DNA of 59,682 nucleotides from an uncultured Brevibacillus sp. (GCF_947502445.1 NZ_CANMZW010000038.1:1-59682); one strand, 5' to 3'; numbered from the stretch's first letter, positions 1 to 8,540 are shown. A program made the numbers and translations. The notes: a model not told the origin generated them from the sequence alone.

Positions 1-57
1 TTAAAGTGTATGGCCCCAATGGAATATAGAGAACATCTCAAGACATCAGCAGCATAA
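1..57 (+). pseudogene. C-terminal end of IS3-family transposase (cut by window edge)
   Basis: Frame 1 reads 18 residues ending in ...MAPMEYREHLKTSAA and a TAA stop. This matches the usual C-terminus of IS3-family OrfB transposases (M-[ST]-P-x-[EQ]-Y-R, then a short alanine-rich tail). Only the tail is in the window, so it cannot be told whether the gene is intact upstream. The identification rests on this short motif and on the IS-like end that follows. Confidence 0.55.
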
Positions 58-61
58 ACAA

Positions 62-105
62 GACACCAACCATTTTTTGATTGGTGTCCAAGTTTTTGTT
101 TTTTT
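62..105 (+). terminator. Intrinsic terminator after the transposase tail
   Basis: GACACCAA (62-69) pairs with TTGGTGTC (81-88), an 8-bp stem, followed by a T-rich run to about 105. It starts five bases after the transposase stop codon. Confidence 0.7.
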
Positions 106-154
106 ACTGTCTACTTGACAGGGGGCACTTCACATACGGGAGGGCCTTTCTCAT

Positions 155-183
155 TTGACGAAAAACATGTGACCAAGTAAGCT
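155..183 (+). promoter_or_regulatory. Possible csoR promoter
   Basis: TTGACG (155-160), a 17-base spacer and TAAGCT (178-183) lie about 40 bases upstream of the csoR start. The -35 is good and the -10 is poor. A perfect TTGACA also occurs at 115-120 inside the IS end, but has no -10 at normal distance. Confidence 0.35.
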
Positions 184-221
184 AGGAGTACGTGCTATAT
201 CGGCGAAGGAGGATGTGCCAG

Positions 222-530
222 ATGAACGAACACGATCAATGCTGCTCGTCTGAACGAGCCACTCACCGTTCAGATAAAATCAAGTCGAATCTCGTGTCCA
301 GGCTCAATCGCGTAGAAGGACAAATACGTGGAATTCGCGGGATGGTGGAGAAGGACGTTTACTGTGACGACATTCTCAATCAGATCGCAGCGGTTCAATC
401 TGCGCTGAATGCAGTTGGTAAAATACTCCTGGAAGGACACATGAAAAGCTGTGTCATGGAGCGTATTCAGCAGGGCGATAGCGAGGTCATTGACGAGCTG
501 TTGAAAACAATGAACAAACTAATGAAGTAA
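222..530 (+). CDS. csoR: CsoR-family metal-sensing repressor
   Basis: This is a 102-residue all-helical repressor of the CsoR/RcnR family (DUF156), which binds operator DNA as a tetramer and releases it on metal binding. The Cu(I) fingerprint is present: Cys48, His73 and Cys77 in the order C-H-C, which favours copper over nickel, formaldehyde or persulfide sensing. Two extra cysteines (7-8) sit in the leader. An upstream GTG at 192 is possible, but ATG 222 has AAGGAGGA (206-213) eight bases before it and gives the normal family N-terminus. No copper pump (copA/copZ) is next to it in this window, so its target genes must lie elsewhere or beyond the IS at the left edge. Confidence 0.9.
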   Translation: MNEHDQCCSSERATHRSDKIKSNLVSRLNRVEGQIRGIRGMVEKDVYCDDILNQIAAVQSALNAVGKILLEGHMKSCVMERIQQGDSEVIDELLKTMNKLMK

Positions 531-535
531 GAGGA

Positions 536-580
536 TACGCAAGCTGTAAAAACGATTGCAACGACTTACAGCTTGTCGTA
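536..580 (+). terminator. Hairpin after csoR
   Basis: CAAGCTGTAA (540-549) pairs with TTACAGCTTG (566-575); four further pairs (536-539 with 577-580) follow past one bulged T. It starts six bases after the csoR stop and has no U-tract, so termination is likely but not certain; an operator role is also possible. Confidence 0.45.
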
Positions 581-646
581 TCATAAGTGCATATATTTAT
601 GAAAATAATTATGAAAACCAGAATATGGGGAAAGTGAGGGTGTGTG

Positions 647-1657
647 ATGCCGGTTACTATCTACGATGTGGCAAGAGAAGCGGGGGTTTCTATGGCGACG
701 GTCTCCCGGGTTGTTAACGGGAATCCAAACGTAAAACCTTTAACCCGAAAAAAGGTGTTGGCTGCAATTGATCGCTTGGGATATCGACCCAATGCAGTCG
801 CACGTGGTCTCGCCAGCAAAAAAACAACAACAGTCGGTGTCATCATCCCGGACATCTCCAGTTTGTTTTTCTCTGAGTTGGCACGCGGAATTGAAGATAT
901 CGCCACCATGTACAAGTACAACATCATTTTGTGTAACTCCGACCAACGCATGGAAAAGGAATTGCAGCTAATCAATACCTTGCTTGAAAAGCAGGTGGAC
1001 GGGCTCTTGTTCATGGGTGCGGAGATTAAGGAGGATCACCTGCAGGCACTTACCAGCACCTCTGTACCGACAGTTCTGGCCGCTACACGCGACGCTGATA
1101 ACGTGCTGCCGTCTGTGAGTATCGACCACTTCCAGGCAGCTTACGACGCGACGCAGGCCCTGATTGATCGCGGACACAAGCGCATCGCCATGATTACAGG
1201 ACCGCTGAATGATCCACTGGGTGGTCTGATGTGCTTTGAAGGCTACAAAAAAGCTTTGGTAGATGCAGGAATCGGCCTGAACGATGAGCTTGTTGCTACT
1301 GGAAATTACTTTTATGAGTCAGGTCTCAGCGTGACGAAGGACTTCATCAAGCTGGCAGAACCGCCAACCGCGATTTTCTCAGCGAATGATGAAATGGCGA
1401 TTGGAGCGATTCATGCGATTCAAGACTCCGGACTCCATGTACCAAATGATATTGAAGTGATTGGTCACGACAATATTCGTCTGGTGGAAATGGTCCGCCC
1501 ACGACTGACCTCTGTCGTACAGCCTATGTATGATATCGGTGCTGTGGCCATGCGCCTGTTAACTAAATATATGAATAACGAAAACGTAGAAGAGCATGTC
1601 GTACTGCTGCCACATCGAATCGAGTACCGGGAAAGCACTAGACCGGAGCAGTCGTGA
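647..1657 (+). CDS. ccpA: Catabolite control protein A (LacI family)
   Basis: CcpA is the global carbon-catabolite regulator of Firmicutes; with HPr(Ser-P) as corepressor it binds cre sites. The 336-residue protein has the LacI helix-turn-helix at residues 4-25 (TIYDVAREAGVSMATVSRVV), the hinge helix with NAVARGLA, and a periplasmic-binding-protein-like core, and closely matches B. subtilis CcpA along its length, including the QPMYDIGAVAMRLLTKYMN segment. A GTG at 644 precedes ATG 647; ATG is better spaced from the GTGAGG at 634-639. It lies beside acuABC as in B. subtilis, where acuABC is a CcpA target. No convincing cre site was seen in the flanking intergenic DNA. Confidence 0.95.
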   Translation: MPVTIYDVAREAGVSMATVSRVVNGNPNVKPLTRKKVLAAIDRLGYRPNAVARGLASKKTTTVGVIIPDISSLFFSELARGIEDIATMYKYNIILCNSDQRMEKELQLINTLLEKQVDGLLFMGAEIKEDHLQALTSTSVPTVLAATRDADNVLPSVSIDHFQAAYDATQALIDRGHKRIAMITGPLNDPLGGLMCFEGYKKALVDAGIGLNDELVATGNYFYESGLSVTKDFIKLAEPPTAIFSANDEMAIGAIHAIQDSGLHVPNDIEVIGHDNIRLVEMVRPRLTSVVQPMYDIGAVAMRLLTKYMNNENVEEHVVLLPHRIEYRESTRPEQS

Positions 1658-1700
1658 TTAACGTATAACGAGTAGAATAGCAGCAAGAGGGGGATGGATG

Positions 1701-2633
1701 ATGCGGATCGGAATTATCGGCGCAATGGATGAGGAAATTGCGCTGTATATGGAAGCGATGGAGCAGCCGACGAAAACAGTAAAGGCTGGCATCACTTACT
1801 ATGCTGGTGTTATGGAAGGCAAAGAAGTTGTTCTGTGCAAATCGGGTGTCGGTAAAGTAAATGCAGCAGTGACCACCCAAATTTTGATTGATACGTTTCA
1901 AGTAGAGCGTGTCATTTTTACAGGAGTAGCCGGTGCAGTCCACCCGGACCTGAATATTGGTGATATCGTGGTCTCAACCGATTGCATTCAGCATGATATC
2001 GATGTGTCGCCGCTCGGCTTCGCCCCAGGTCAGATTCCGTTTACAGAACAGTGGATCTGGAGTGCGGACCAGGACCTGATTCAGCAAGCAATCGACGCGG
2101 GAAAAGAGCTGGATGCTGGTATACAAGTAGTTAGCGGACGAATTTTGTCAGGTGACCAATTCGTGGCAAGCCGGGAAAAAGTACAATGGCTGCACGAGCA
2201 ATTTCAAGCACACTGCACGGAGATGGAGGGCGCTTCTGTCGGACAAGTGTGCGCGATGAACAGCGTACCATTCGTGGTTGTTCGTTCTATGTCGGACAAG
2301 GCTGACGGTTCCGCTCACGTCAACTTCGCTGAGTTTACCAAGCTCGCTTCTGAGCGCTCGTACGCGATCGTTCGCAATATGCTCAGAGCCACTTCGCAAG
2401 ACGCTGGAGTAATCGTCTATTCCACGAAAAATTGTGTAGACTGCAATCTGGTCAGGGAATGGCTGAAGGCCAAAGGAATTTCCTTCGAGGTCCGTGATGT
2501 CATGACCAGTCGCGCTTACCAGGAAGAAGTTGAACGCTTCGGCTTCATGGGCGTACCAGTAACCGTAGTAGGAGATAAAGCCGTAAAAGGCTATGCTCCA
2601 TCCGAGCTGGAAGAGCTAGTTGGCAACAAATAA
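1701..2633 (+). CDS. mtnN: MTA/SAH nucleosidase with C-terminal glutaredoxin-like domain
   Basis: Residues 1-230 form a complete 5'-methylthioadenosine/S-adenosylhomocysteine nucleosidase, which cleaves adenine from MTA and SAH in SAM recycling. Visible are the N-terminal GIIGAMDEE with catalytic Glu12, the MEGAS motif (Glu176) and the SDKAD motif (Asp199). Residues 236-310 form a glutaredoxin/NrdH-like domain with a CxxC redox pair (Cys245-Val-Asp-Cys248) and the thioredoxin-fold cis-proline (GVPV, Pro286). The usual nucleosidase is about 230 residues, so this is a fusion with no stop or frame change between the parts. ATG 1701 is preferred over 1694 and 1698 for spacing from AGAGGGGG (1687-1693). 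It follows ccpA after 43 bases and may be co-transcribed. Confidence 0.92.
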   Translation: MRIGIIGAMDEEIALYMEAMEQPTKTVKAGITYYAGVMEGKEVVLCKSGVGKVNAAVTTQILIDTFQVERVIFTGVAGAVHPDLNIGDIVVSTDCIQHDIDVSPLGFAPGQIPFTEQWIWSADQDLIQQAIDAGKELDAGIQVVSGRILSGDQFVASREKVQWLHEQFQAHCTEMEGASVGQVCAMNSVPFVVVRSMSDKADGSAHVNFAEFTKLASERSYAIVRNMLRATSQDAGVIVYSTKNCVDCNLVREWLKAKGISFEVRDVMTSRAYQEEVERFGFMGVPVTVVGDKAVKGYAPSELEELVGNK

Positions 2634-2647
2634 AGAACAGAACACAC

Positions 2648-2684
2648 AAAAACGGCTTCTCTTCGGAGAGGCCGTTTTTCTTTA
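2648..2684 (+). terminator. Terminator after mtnN
   Basis: A 13-bp stem (AAAACGGCTTCTC with GAGAGGCCGTTTT) closed by a TTCG tetraloop and followed by T residues. It begins about 15 bases after the stop codon. Confidence 0.9.
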
Positions 2685-2779
2685 TAGATACAGGATTACA
2701 TCCATGTAGCTGTACAGGAATGCCCCCTATGCAAGGTCCCCAAGAAGCTGGAGCCTTTTCTCCTTTTTCCTCTCATCCA

Positions 2780-2795
2780 CACTCTCGTGAACGAG
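2780..2795. other. Small perfect hairpin downstream of acuC
   Basis: CTCTCG-TGAA-CGAGAG, six perfect pairs, lies just past the acuC stop on the minus strand. It has no T-tract on either side, so calling it a terminator would be weak. Confidence 0.3.
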
Positions 2796-2803
2796 AGGCA
2801 CTT

Positions 2804-3970
2804 TTACTTACTTGAATTTTCCGTCCCGGTAGGCCCATACATAATTGCCCGCTCCAGCGTCAACCGATTTTTTTCCGTGATTTCTGCGCGCCGAGGAATC
2901 GCAGGAAACCCTTCATCAAACAAACGGGGTGGTAATGGAAGCTCAGACTGCGGCTGCCAGCGCTCCAGCCATTCCTTGGGGAGAGGCTGGTCGCTCAAGG
3001 GCTGATCGCTCATCTCACTCCATAAGAGTGTCCAGGCACGAGGGACGACCCGCCATATATCGTATCCACCGCCACCGACCGCAATCCACCGACCGTCGCA
3101 ATATTCATGCGCCAAGCGGTGGGCGAGACGGGGAATCTCCTGATAAATTTTCATCGTACAGGAGAGATGCGTAAGCGGATCGTACGCGTGTGCGTCACAG
3201 CCATTTTGGGTCAGGATAACATCTGGCTTGAAGCCTTTGACGAGCTTAGACACCAACTCTTGATAAATGTCCAAGAATGAATCGTCCTCTGTAAACGCAT
3301 CCAATGGAACATTTATGGAATAGCCGTACCCAGACCCGTCCCCGCGTTCAGTCGTATTACCGGTACCCGGAAACAAATATTTACCCGTTTCATGCATGGA
3401 AATAGTCAGTACATTCGGATCGTCGTAAAAGGACCATTGCACACCGTCTCCATGGTGAGCATCTGTATCAATATACAAGACGCGGGCATTCCAATGCTTG
3501 CGTATATACGCTATCGCTACAGAGCAGTCGTTGTAAATACAAAAGCCAGAGGCACGACCAGAAAAGGCGTGATGCAATCCGCCAGCAGGATTAAAGGCGT
3601 GCTGTGATTGTCCCTTCATCACGGCATCCACGGCATTCAGCGTACCACCGACAATGAGAGCAGCAGATTCATGCATATTGGCAAAGCAAGGAACGTCTTC
3701 CGTGCCCAGTCCGTAGCTTCCCGCTTGAGGGAGCTCTTTTTCGCTGTGGCCCTGATCGCGGACAAACTGGATGTAGCGCGGATCATGCACCAGTGTGAGC
3801 TCCTCATCAGTGGCAAGCCGGGGAGCAAGGATGTCTGACTCCGTGAGAATTCCGAAGCTGCTCATCAGATCGTGGGTAAGGAGCAAACGCCGCTGGTTAA
3901 AAGGATGATCATCGTTAAAATAATACTGCGTGTAGTCCGGAGAGTAGATCAGACGAGCATTGCGGCTCAC
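2804..3970 (-). CDS. acuC: Acetoin utilization protein AcuC, class I/II histone-deacetylase-like
   Basis: AcuC is a zinc-dependent deacetylase. In B. subtilis it removes the acetyl group that AcuA places on acetyl-CoA synthetase and so keeps that enzyme active. The 388-residue protein carries the HDAC-fold motifs: GGLHHAFSGRASGFC (the His-His pair), DTDAHHGDGVQ (metal-binding Asp/His) and GGGGYDIW near the C-terminus. Length and sequence follow B. subtilis AcuC. The ATG overlaps the acuB stop by four bases (ATGA type), indicating translational coupling. It is the last gene of acuABC. Confidence 0.95.
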   Translation of the reverse strand: MSRNARLIYSPDYTQYYFNDDHPFNQRRLLLTHDLMSSFGILTESDILAPRLATDEELTLVHDPRYIQFVRDQGHSEKELPQAGSYGLGTEDVPCFANMHESAALIVGGTLNAVDAVMKGQSQHAFNPAGGLHHAFSGRASGFCIYNDCSVAIAYIRKHWNARVLYIDTDAHHGDGVQWSFYDDPNVLTISMHETGKYLFPGTGNTTERGDGSGYGYSINVPLDAFTEDDSFLDIYQELVSKLVKGFKPDVILTQNGCDAHAYDPLTHLSCTMKIYQEIPRLAHRLAHEYCDGRWIAVGGGGYDIWRVVPRAWTLLWSEMSDQPLSDQPLPKEWLERWQPQSELPLPPRLFDEGFPAIPRRAEITEKNRLTLERAIMYGPTGTENSSK

Positions 3971-4611
3971 AGGAATACCTCTCCTTCCGTCGGACCGATA
4001 ACCGTGAATCCTTTGTCAGTAAGCAGCTGCATGACCGCGCGAGGATCAATCGTTTGAACGCGGAAAACCAGATTCTTTTTGTTTGCCTTCTTGCATGGAT
4101 ATACAATGACGCTCGATACATTTACGTGTGCTTCCCGAAAGATTTGACTTACTTCTGCGAGCATTCCGACACGATCATCGACCTGAACCTCAATGTGGGA
4201 GCTCGGCCTGTTCACACCGAACAATTCAATTAAGCTGGAAAACAAATCAGATTCGGTGATCATGCCAACGAGCCGGTTGCCTTCGACGATAGGGAGAGAA
4301 CCGATTTTATGCTCGTAAATCTGGAGGGCTGCATCCTCGATAAAATCAAGCGGATGAGCGGTAATGGCATGCTTTTTCATGATGTCCGCTACCGGTTTTT
4401 GCAGGACCGTTTCGTCATCATCGTGAACGATGAGTCGTGAAGGCAAGGCATCCCGCAGGTCACGGTCAGAGACAATGCCGACAAGAATGTCTCTCTCGAT
4501 AACTGGTAGGTGCCGGATTCTGTTGGCTCTAAGCAGGAGTAATGCTTCCCCGATCGGGGTCGTGGGATTTACGGTGATCACCGTTTTTCGCATGATATCT
4601 TCTACGCGCAT
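3967..4611 (-). CDS. acuB: AcuB, CBS-pair and ACT-domain protein
   Basis: This 214-residue protein has two CBS domains (about residues 1-60 and 75-130), which normally bind adenine nucleotides, followed by an ACT-type ligand-binding domain (about 138-210, starting VQVDDRVGMLAEV). It matches B. subtilis AcuB, whose exact role beside the AcuA/AcuC acetylation switch is not settled. It sits between acuA and acuC, 38 bases after acuA and overlapping acuC by four bases. An AAAGGAGG-type site lies upstream of the ATG. Confidence 0.93.
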   Translation of the reverse strand: MRVEDIMRKTVITVNPTTPIGEALLLLRANRIRHLPVIERDILVGIVSDRDLRDALPSRLIVHDDDETVLQKPVADIMKKHAITAHPLDFIEDAALQIYEHKIGSLPIVEGNRLVGMITESDLFSSLIELFGVNRPSSHIEVQVDDRVGMLAEVSQIFREAHVNVSSVIVYPCKKANKKNLVFRVQTIDPRAVMQLLTDKGFTVIGPTEGEVFL

Positions 4612-4649
4612 GAGAGAGACCTCCTTTTTTCCTAGAGAGGACGACAGAA

Positions 4650-5282
4650 TTAGTACAGAAATCGATTTTGAAAGCGTATGGCGTCAAATGCCACAATGGT
4701 TTCTGGGGGCACACGGCTTCCGATCCTGGCCATTAAGCAATTGGCTGGGTGGGAGCATATTTCGGGATCGTCAGTCGCTACCCAGCTCATACCGACGCTG
4801 CCCATTACCTTTTCCATTACTTTTCGGTATTGCCACACGTCCAGGCCAGTTCCTTTCAGATCCCAGTGCCAATAATATTCGGTTGCGATTACGATGTAGT
4901 CTTCCATGGCGTCATCTAAAAAGGAGACCTCGAGCAGTTTTTTTGCTACACCGCCAGCTCTTACGGATTGGCAGATTTCGATTGCGCCGAGCTCCAAAAG
5001 ATCCGGAAGCTTTGCCTGCGACCAGCGCTCGAGCGGGTCCGGATGGAGAAAGGTGACATAGCCGAGAACGAGATCGCCATCGCGGGCAACAATGATCCTG
5101 CCTTCAGGCAGATCAGCAATTTCGATGAGTGCCTCGTGCTGTTGTTCTGGAACACGAAAAGCCTTGAGCCCCTCGTCAAACCGCAATGTAGCAAGCTCGC
5201 TTCCAGAAATGGGACCTTCAATGAACAATTCTTTTCCATTCACAGTCATGCTCGTGGAATAATAGCGCTTGACGTGGTCCAT
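4650..5282 (-). CDS. acuA: AcuA, GNAT protein acetyltransferase of acetyl-CoA synthetase
   Basis: AcuA acetylates the active-site lysine of acetyl-CoA synthetase and inactivates it; AcuC reverses this. The protein is 210 residues, exactly the B. subtilis length, and shares the EALIEIA and TEYYWHWDLKGTGLDVW blocks. Start 5282 (MDHVKRYY) is chosen over an upstream in-frame ATG at 5336: AGGAGGT precedes 5282, and the longer form would run through the terminator at 5309-5342. First gene of acuABC. The acetyl-CoA synthetase gene acsA, its neighbour in B. subtilis, is not here. Confidence 0.94.
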   Translation of the reverse strand: MDHVKRYYSTSMTVNGKELFIEGPISGSELATLRFDEGLKAFRVPEQQHEALIEIADLPEGRIIVARDGDLVLGYVTFLHPDPLERWSQAKLPDLLELGAIEICQSVRAGGVAKKLLEVSFLDDAMEDYIVIATEYYWHWDLKGTGLDVWQYRKVMEKVMGSVGMSWVATDDPEICSHPANCLMARIGSRVPPETIVAFDAIRFQNRFLY

Positions 5283-5308
5283 TCGTACCTCCTGTTTTAG
5301 CCTTTGTG

Positions 5309-5342
5309 TAAAAAACAGAGATGGCGTGATAACCATCTCTGT
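5309..5342 (-). terminator. Terminator after the penicillin-binding protein gene
   Basis: A perfect 10-bp stem (ACAGAGATGG with CCATCTCTGT, 5315-5342) with a T-run on the minus strand. It lies between the PBP stop codon and acuA, only about 30 bases before the acuA start. Confidence 0.9.
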
Positions 5343-5364
5343 GAGTTCTTGCTGTAAGTTTATT

Positions 5365-8300
5365 CTATGGTGTCGCGGATACGCTGTTGGATTGTGACGA
5401 TTCTCCGTAACTATTGACTGCAGTGACGTAGTAGGTACCGTTTGTTACGTTTGTTGAATGGGTGTAGCTCGTAGCCGATACTGTGTCGAGAAGCAGATAG
5501 CCACTGGCAGCGTCTGGACTGAAATAAATATTGTAGGCAATGACTTGGTCAGCCGCTTTGTTTTCTTTCCATTGCAGCTTCAGACTGCCGCCATTTGCCT
5601 TGATAGACAACGATTTAGGAGCAGAAGGAGGAACTGCATTGGACGTATTTGATCCATTGCCCTCTTGACCATCAGGTGGCGTTGTCGTATCTGGTGGATT
5701 TGTTTGTCCATTGTTTGTACTAGGATTACTTATTCCATTTCCATCCGGATTTTCAGTACCGGCATTTGGATCTGGAAGCTCCCATATATGCGAGCCCGAG
5801 CCGACCGAAGCGATCGCAGAAGGCTGAGATTCATTTCCGGAAATATCAACAGAAGTGACATAGTAACCGAAATTACCGCCTGCACCTGCATCAAAGGTCA
5901 ATACGGAAGGATCCTTCACAGTTGAAACGTGAACAAATCCGTTTTGAGCATCGGCGCGATAGATGCGATAGCCAAGCAGGTCAGCTTCCTTGGCGGATTG
6001 CCAGCTCAGAACGACCTGTTTGCCATTGTTATTGGCAGTAAGTCCACTCGGAGCAGAAGGGGCTCCGCCTACTTCTGTGCGTGGATCCTCGCGATCAGGA
6101 AGCCGTTGCTCCCAGTCTGGCGGTTGGACAGCCACTTTTGAGTTCTTCGCCTGGATTTGCTCTTTGGTTGGAAGCGAATCAGGTGAACGGAAGAAGACGC
6201 CTTCTGATACAAAATCATCAGGTGTTCCTCCTTTTGCCAAATATCTCTCGCCATTATACGTAATCAAGCGCGCTTTTTGATGGGAGTCATCAACTTTCTT
6301 AGGAACAAAGCGGCGATTGAATATGTCGGTAATGGTGTGGCCTGCTTCTCTGGAAAGCTCGCTCGGCAGCAGACCGGACTTCGAGTCGACGGTTGCACTT
6401 ACGATTCCTTCCGGCTTTTTAAAGGTAGCATCAGGTGGAGAGAGCTCTGGCTGCTTTTCGATAATTTCCTTCATGACCTTGCCCCATACAACCATAGGCA
6501 CGTACTTGTCTGCATCTGGCATCGGATACGGTTCGTCGAAGCCGACCCAGACGCCCATTGACAGCTCAGGAGTATAGCCGACGAACCAGAGGTCGTTACT
6601 GTTATTGGTTGTACCGGTTTTACCAGCTACATCTACTTTACGAGGTACATATTTGCGAATATGTGTACCTGTACCTGCATTCACGACGGAGCGCATCATG
6701 TCAGTGATCAGGTAAGAGGTTTGCTCGCTGTAAACTTGTACAGGCTGCGATTCGTGTCGGTAAATGACAGCCCCTTGACTATCCTCGATGCGATCAATGA
6801 GGTAGGCATCCACAAAAGAGCCGTTATTTGCAAAGGTAGCGTAGGCATTCGTGATTTCCTCAGCGGTCGTACCGTATGTAAGTCCGCCGATTACTCCCGT
6901 GGCAGCATAGTTGTCTGCATCAACCAGGGTGGTAATTCCCATTTTCTTTACGTATTCAAGAGCTGTCGGTATGCCAACCTTGAGGTAAGTCTTGATTGCC
7001 GGGATGTTCCATGACATCCGCAACGCTTCACGTGCACTCATGATTCCTTGCCATTTGTTGTTCCAGTTCTTTGGCAGGTGAGAGCCGTTTTGGCCATCTG
7101 CCAGCAGCACGGGTGAGTCATCGAGTGGAGAAGCTGGCTGCAAAATGCCGAGCTCAAATGCCGGGGCATAAGCAGCGAGCGGCTTCATCGCCGAACCAGG
7201 CTGACGTGGAGCGGTAGCATGGTTCGTCTGTTCAACTTTAAAGTCACGCCCACCGATCATCCCGAGAATCGCACCCGTTTTGTTATGGATCAGCATTGCG
7301 CCGACTTCTTCCAGGGCGTTCTCGATTTTCTCCGTTTTGCCGTTTGAGCGGCGGATCGTATACGAACGATTTTTTCCGAAGTTTTTCGGATCAGCTGCGA
7401 TTGCCTGCATGATATCATACACGTTCTTGTTAATCGTTGTATGCACCTTGTAGCCTTTTCGCAGGAGGTCGCGTCGTTTTTCTTCAATCAATTGACGGTA
7501 CTCATTACGTCCGATCGTTGATTTGTCACGACCTTTTTCCTTGAGGTCGGCGTCAACCAGCTGCCTAGCGGCGCGCTCTTCAATTTCCATCATCAAAAAC
7601 GGAACTTCGCGGTATGCCTGTTGAGTTGGTTTGGCCAATTGCGCTTTTAAATCTGTTTTGTAGGCTGCATCGTATTGGTTTTGGGTGATGTAGCCATTTT
7701 CCAGCATGCGGTCCAATACCATTTTTTGGCGTTCCTTGCCTCGCGTATAGCTTTCATTGCCAAAAGGAGAGTAGGCGCCCGGATTTTGAATCATGCCTGC
7801 CAGATAAGATCCTTCGCTGAGATTCAGCTCTTTAACATCTTTTCCAAAGATCCCTTTTGCTGCTGCCTGAACGCCGTAAACGTTGGAGCCATTGGCGTTT
7901 TTCCCGAAGTAGATTTCGTTCATGTAAGCTTCTAGAATCTGGTCTTTGGAAAACATGCGCTCGATCCGCATCGCACTGAAGATTTCCCGTACTTTACGGG
8001 TATGGCTTACTTCGGCGGAGAGAATCGTATTTTTTACTAGCTGCTGTGTGATCGTACTACCACCGGTTACGACTGGTTGATTGGTAAATTCCTGGATCGC
8101 CCCGCGTAGCGTGGATTGAAATGCTATCCCGTTATGGTGGTAGAAATTTTTGTCCTCGGTTGCAATGATGGCATTAATCAAATAGGGCGAAACATCTACT
8201 TTTTTCACCAACCGCCGATCGCCCTCTTCGGCGCGTAATTGCCCGATAAGAGTGCCGTCATTGTAGTAGGCGAATCCGGTAAGGTAGTTCGTGAAAATCT

Positions 8301-8502
8301 TGTTTTCCAACTCCGCTTTGTTGCGAACAGGCTCGTCCTTTACGAGCGAGGCAACATAACCTGTCACGATTCCTCCGGCCGCCGCGGCTCCCATTAGCCC
8401 TAGCAGAAATAACAGCTGAACGATGATCCAAATCGTCCTTCCACGGCTGCGTCTGCGTTTTTTCTTTGGCGGTTCAGAGGAAGATGTGTGGTTATTCGAC
8501 AT
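5365..8502 (-). CDS. Class A (PBP1A-type) penicillin-binding protein with two FN3 domains
   Basis: This bifunctional peptidoglycan synthase polymerises lipid II and cross-links stems outside the membrane. The 1045-residue protein has a lysine/arginine-rich cytoplasmic tail, one membrane helix (about residues 23-53) and a GT51 glycosyltransferase domain with EDKNFYHH (catalytic Glu116), GGSTITQQ and KDQILEAYMN. The transpeptidase follows with SAMK (Ser437), SWN (497-499) and KTG (628-630). A long linker and two fibronectin type III domains (about 825-910 and 950-1045) end it. ATG 8502 has AGGGGGG nine bases upstream; ATG 8523 is too close to its own site and almost at the predicted transcript start. 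Monocistronic. Confidence 0.95.
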   Translation of the reverse strand: MSNNHTSSSEPPKKKRRRSRGRTIWIIVQLLFLLGLMGAAAAGGIVTGYVASLVKDEPVRNKAELENKIFTNYLTGFAYYNDGTLIGQLRAEEGDRRLVKKVDVSPYLINAIIATEDKNFYHHNGIAFQSTLRGAIQEFTNQPVVTGGSTITQQLVKNTILSAEVSHTRKVREIFSAMRIERMFSKDQILEAYMNEIYFGKNANGSNVYGVQAAAKGIFGKDVKELNLSEGSYLAGMIQNPGAYSPFGNESYTRGKERQKMVLDRMLENGYITQNQYDAAYKTDLKAQLAKPTQQAYREVPFLMMEIEERAARQLVDADLKEKGRDKSTIGRNEYRQLIEEKRRDLLRKGYKVHTTINKNVYDIMQAIAADPKNFGKNRSYTIRRSNGKTEKIENALEEVGAMLIHNKTGAILGMIGGRDFKVEQTNHATAPRQPGSAMKPLAAYAPAFELGILQPASPLDDSPVLLADGQNGSHLPKNWNNKWQGIMSAREALRMSWNIPAIKTYLKVGIPTALEYVKKMGITTLVDADNYAATGVIGGLTYGTTAEEITNAYATFANNGSFVDAYLIDRIEDSQGAVIYRHESQPVQVYSEQTSYLITDMMRSVVNAGTGTHIRKYVPRKVDVAGKTGTTNNSNDLWFVGYTPELSMGVWVGFDEPYPMPDADKYVPMVVWGKVMKEIIEKQPELSPPDATFKKPEGIVSATVDSKSGLLPSELSREAGHTITDIFNRRFVPKKVDDSHQKARLITYNGERYLAKGGTPDDFVSEGVFFRSPDSLPTKEQIQAKNSKVAVQPPDWEQRLPDREDPRTEVGGAPSAPSGLTANNNGKQVVLSWQSAKEADLLGYRIYRADAQNGFVHVSTVKDPSVLTFDAGAGGNFGYYVTSVDISGNESQPSAIASVGSGSHIWELPDPNAGTENPDGNGISNPSTNNGQTNPPDTTTPPDGQEGNGSNTSNAVPPSAPKSLSIKANGGSLKLQWKENKAADQVIAYNIYFSPDAASGYLLLDTVSATSYTHSTNVTNGTYYVTAVNSYGESSQSNSVSATP

Positions 8503-8531
8503 ATTATTACGACCCCCTAGCATACCCCCTG

Positions 8532-8540
8532 ATTATACCA
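8532..8540 (-). promoter_or_regulatory. Extended -10 promoter of the PBP gene
   Basis: On the minus strand TGGTATAAT is a consensus extended -10, about 30 bases before ATG 8502. No good -35 was seen, which an extended -10 tolerates. Transcription would start near 8525 and favours the 8502 start codon. Confidence 0.6.

Larger units (their letters stand above)
1..133 (+). mobile_element. Right end of a probable IS3-family insertion sequence
   Basis: The transposase tail is followed by a hairpin and by a TGTCTACTTGACAGGGGG stretch that resembles the right terminal inverted repeat of Bacillales IS3/IS150-group elements. The exact outer boundary near 130-133 is an estimate, because the left end and the target duplication are outside the window. 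The csoR gene begins about 90 bases beyond. Confidence 0.45.
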
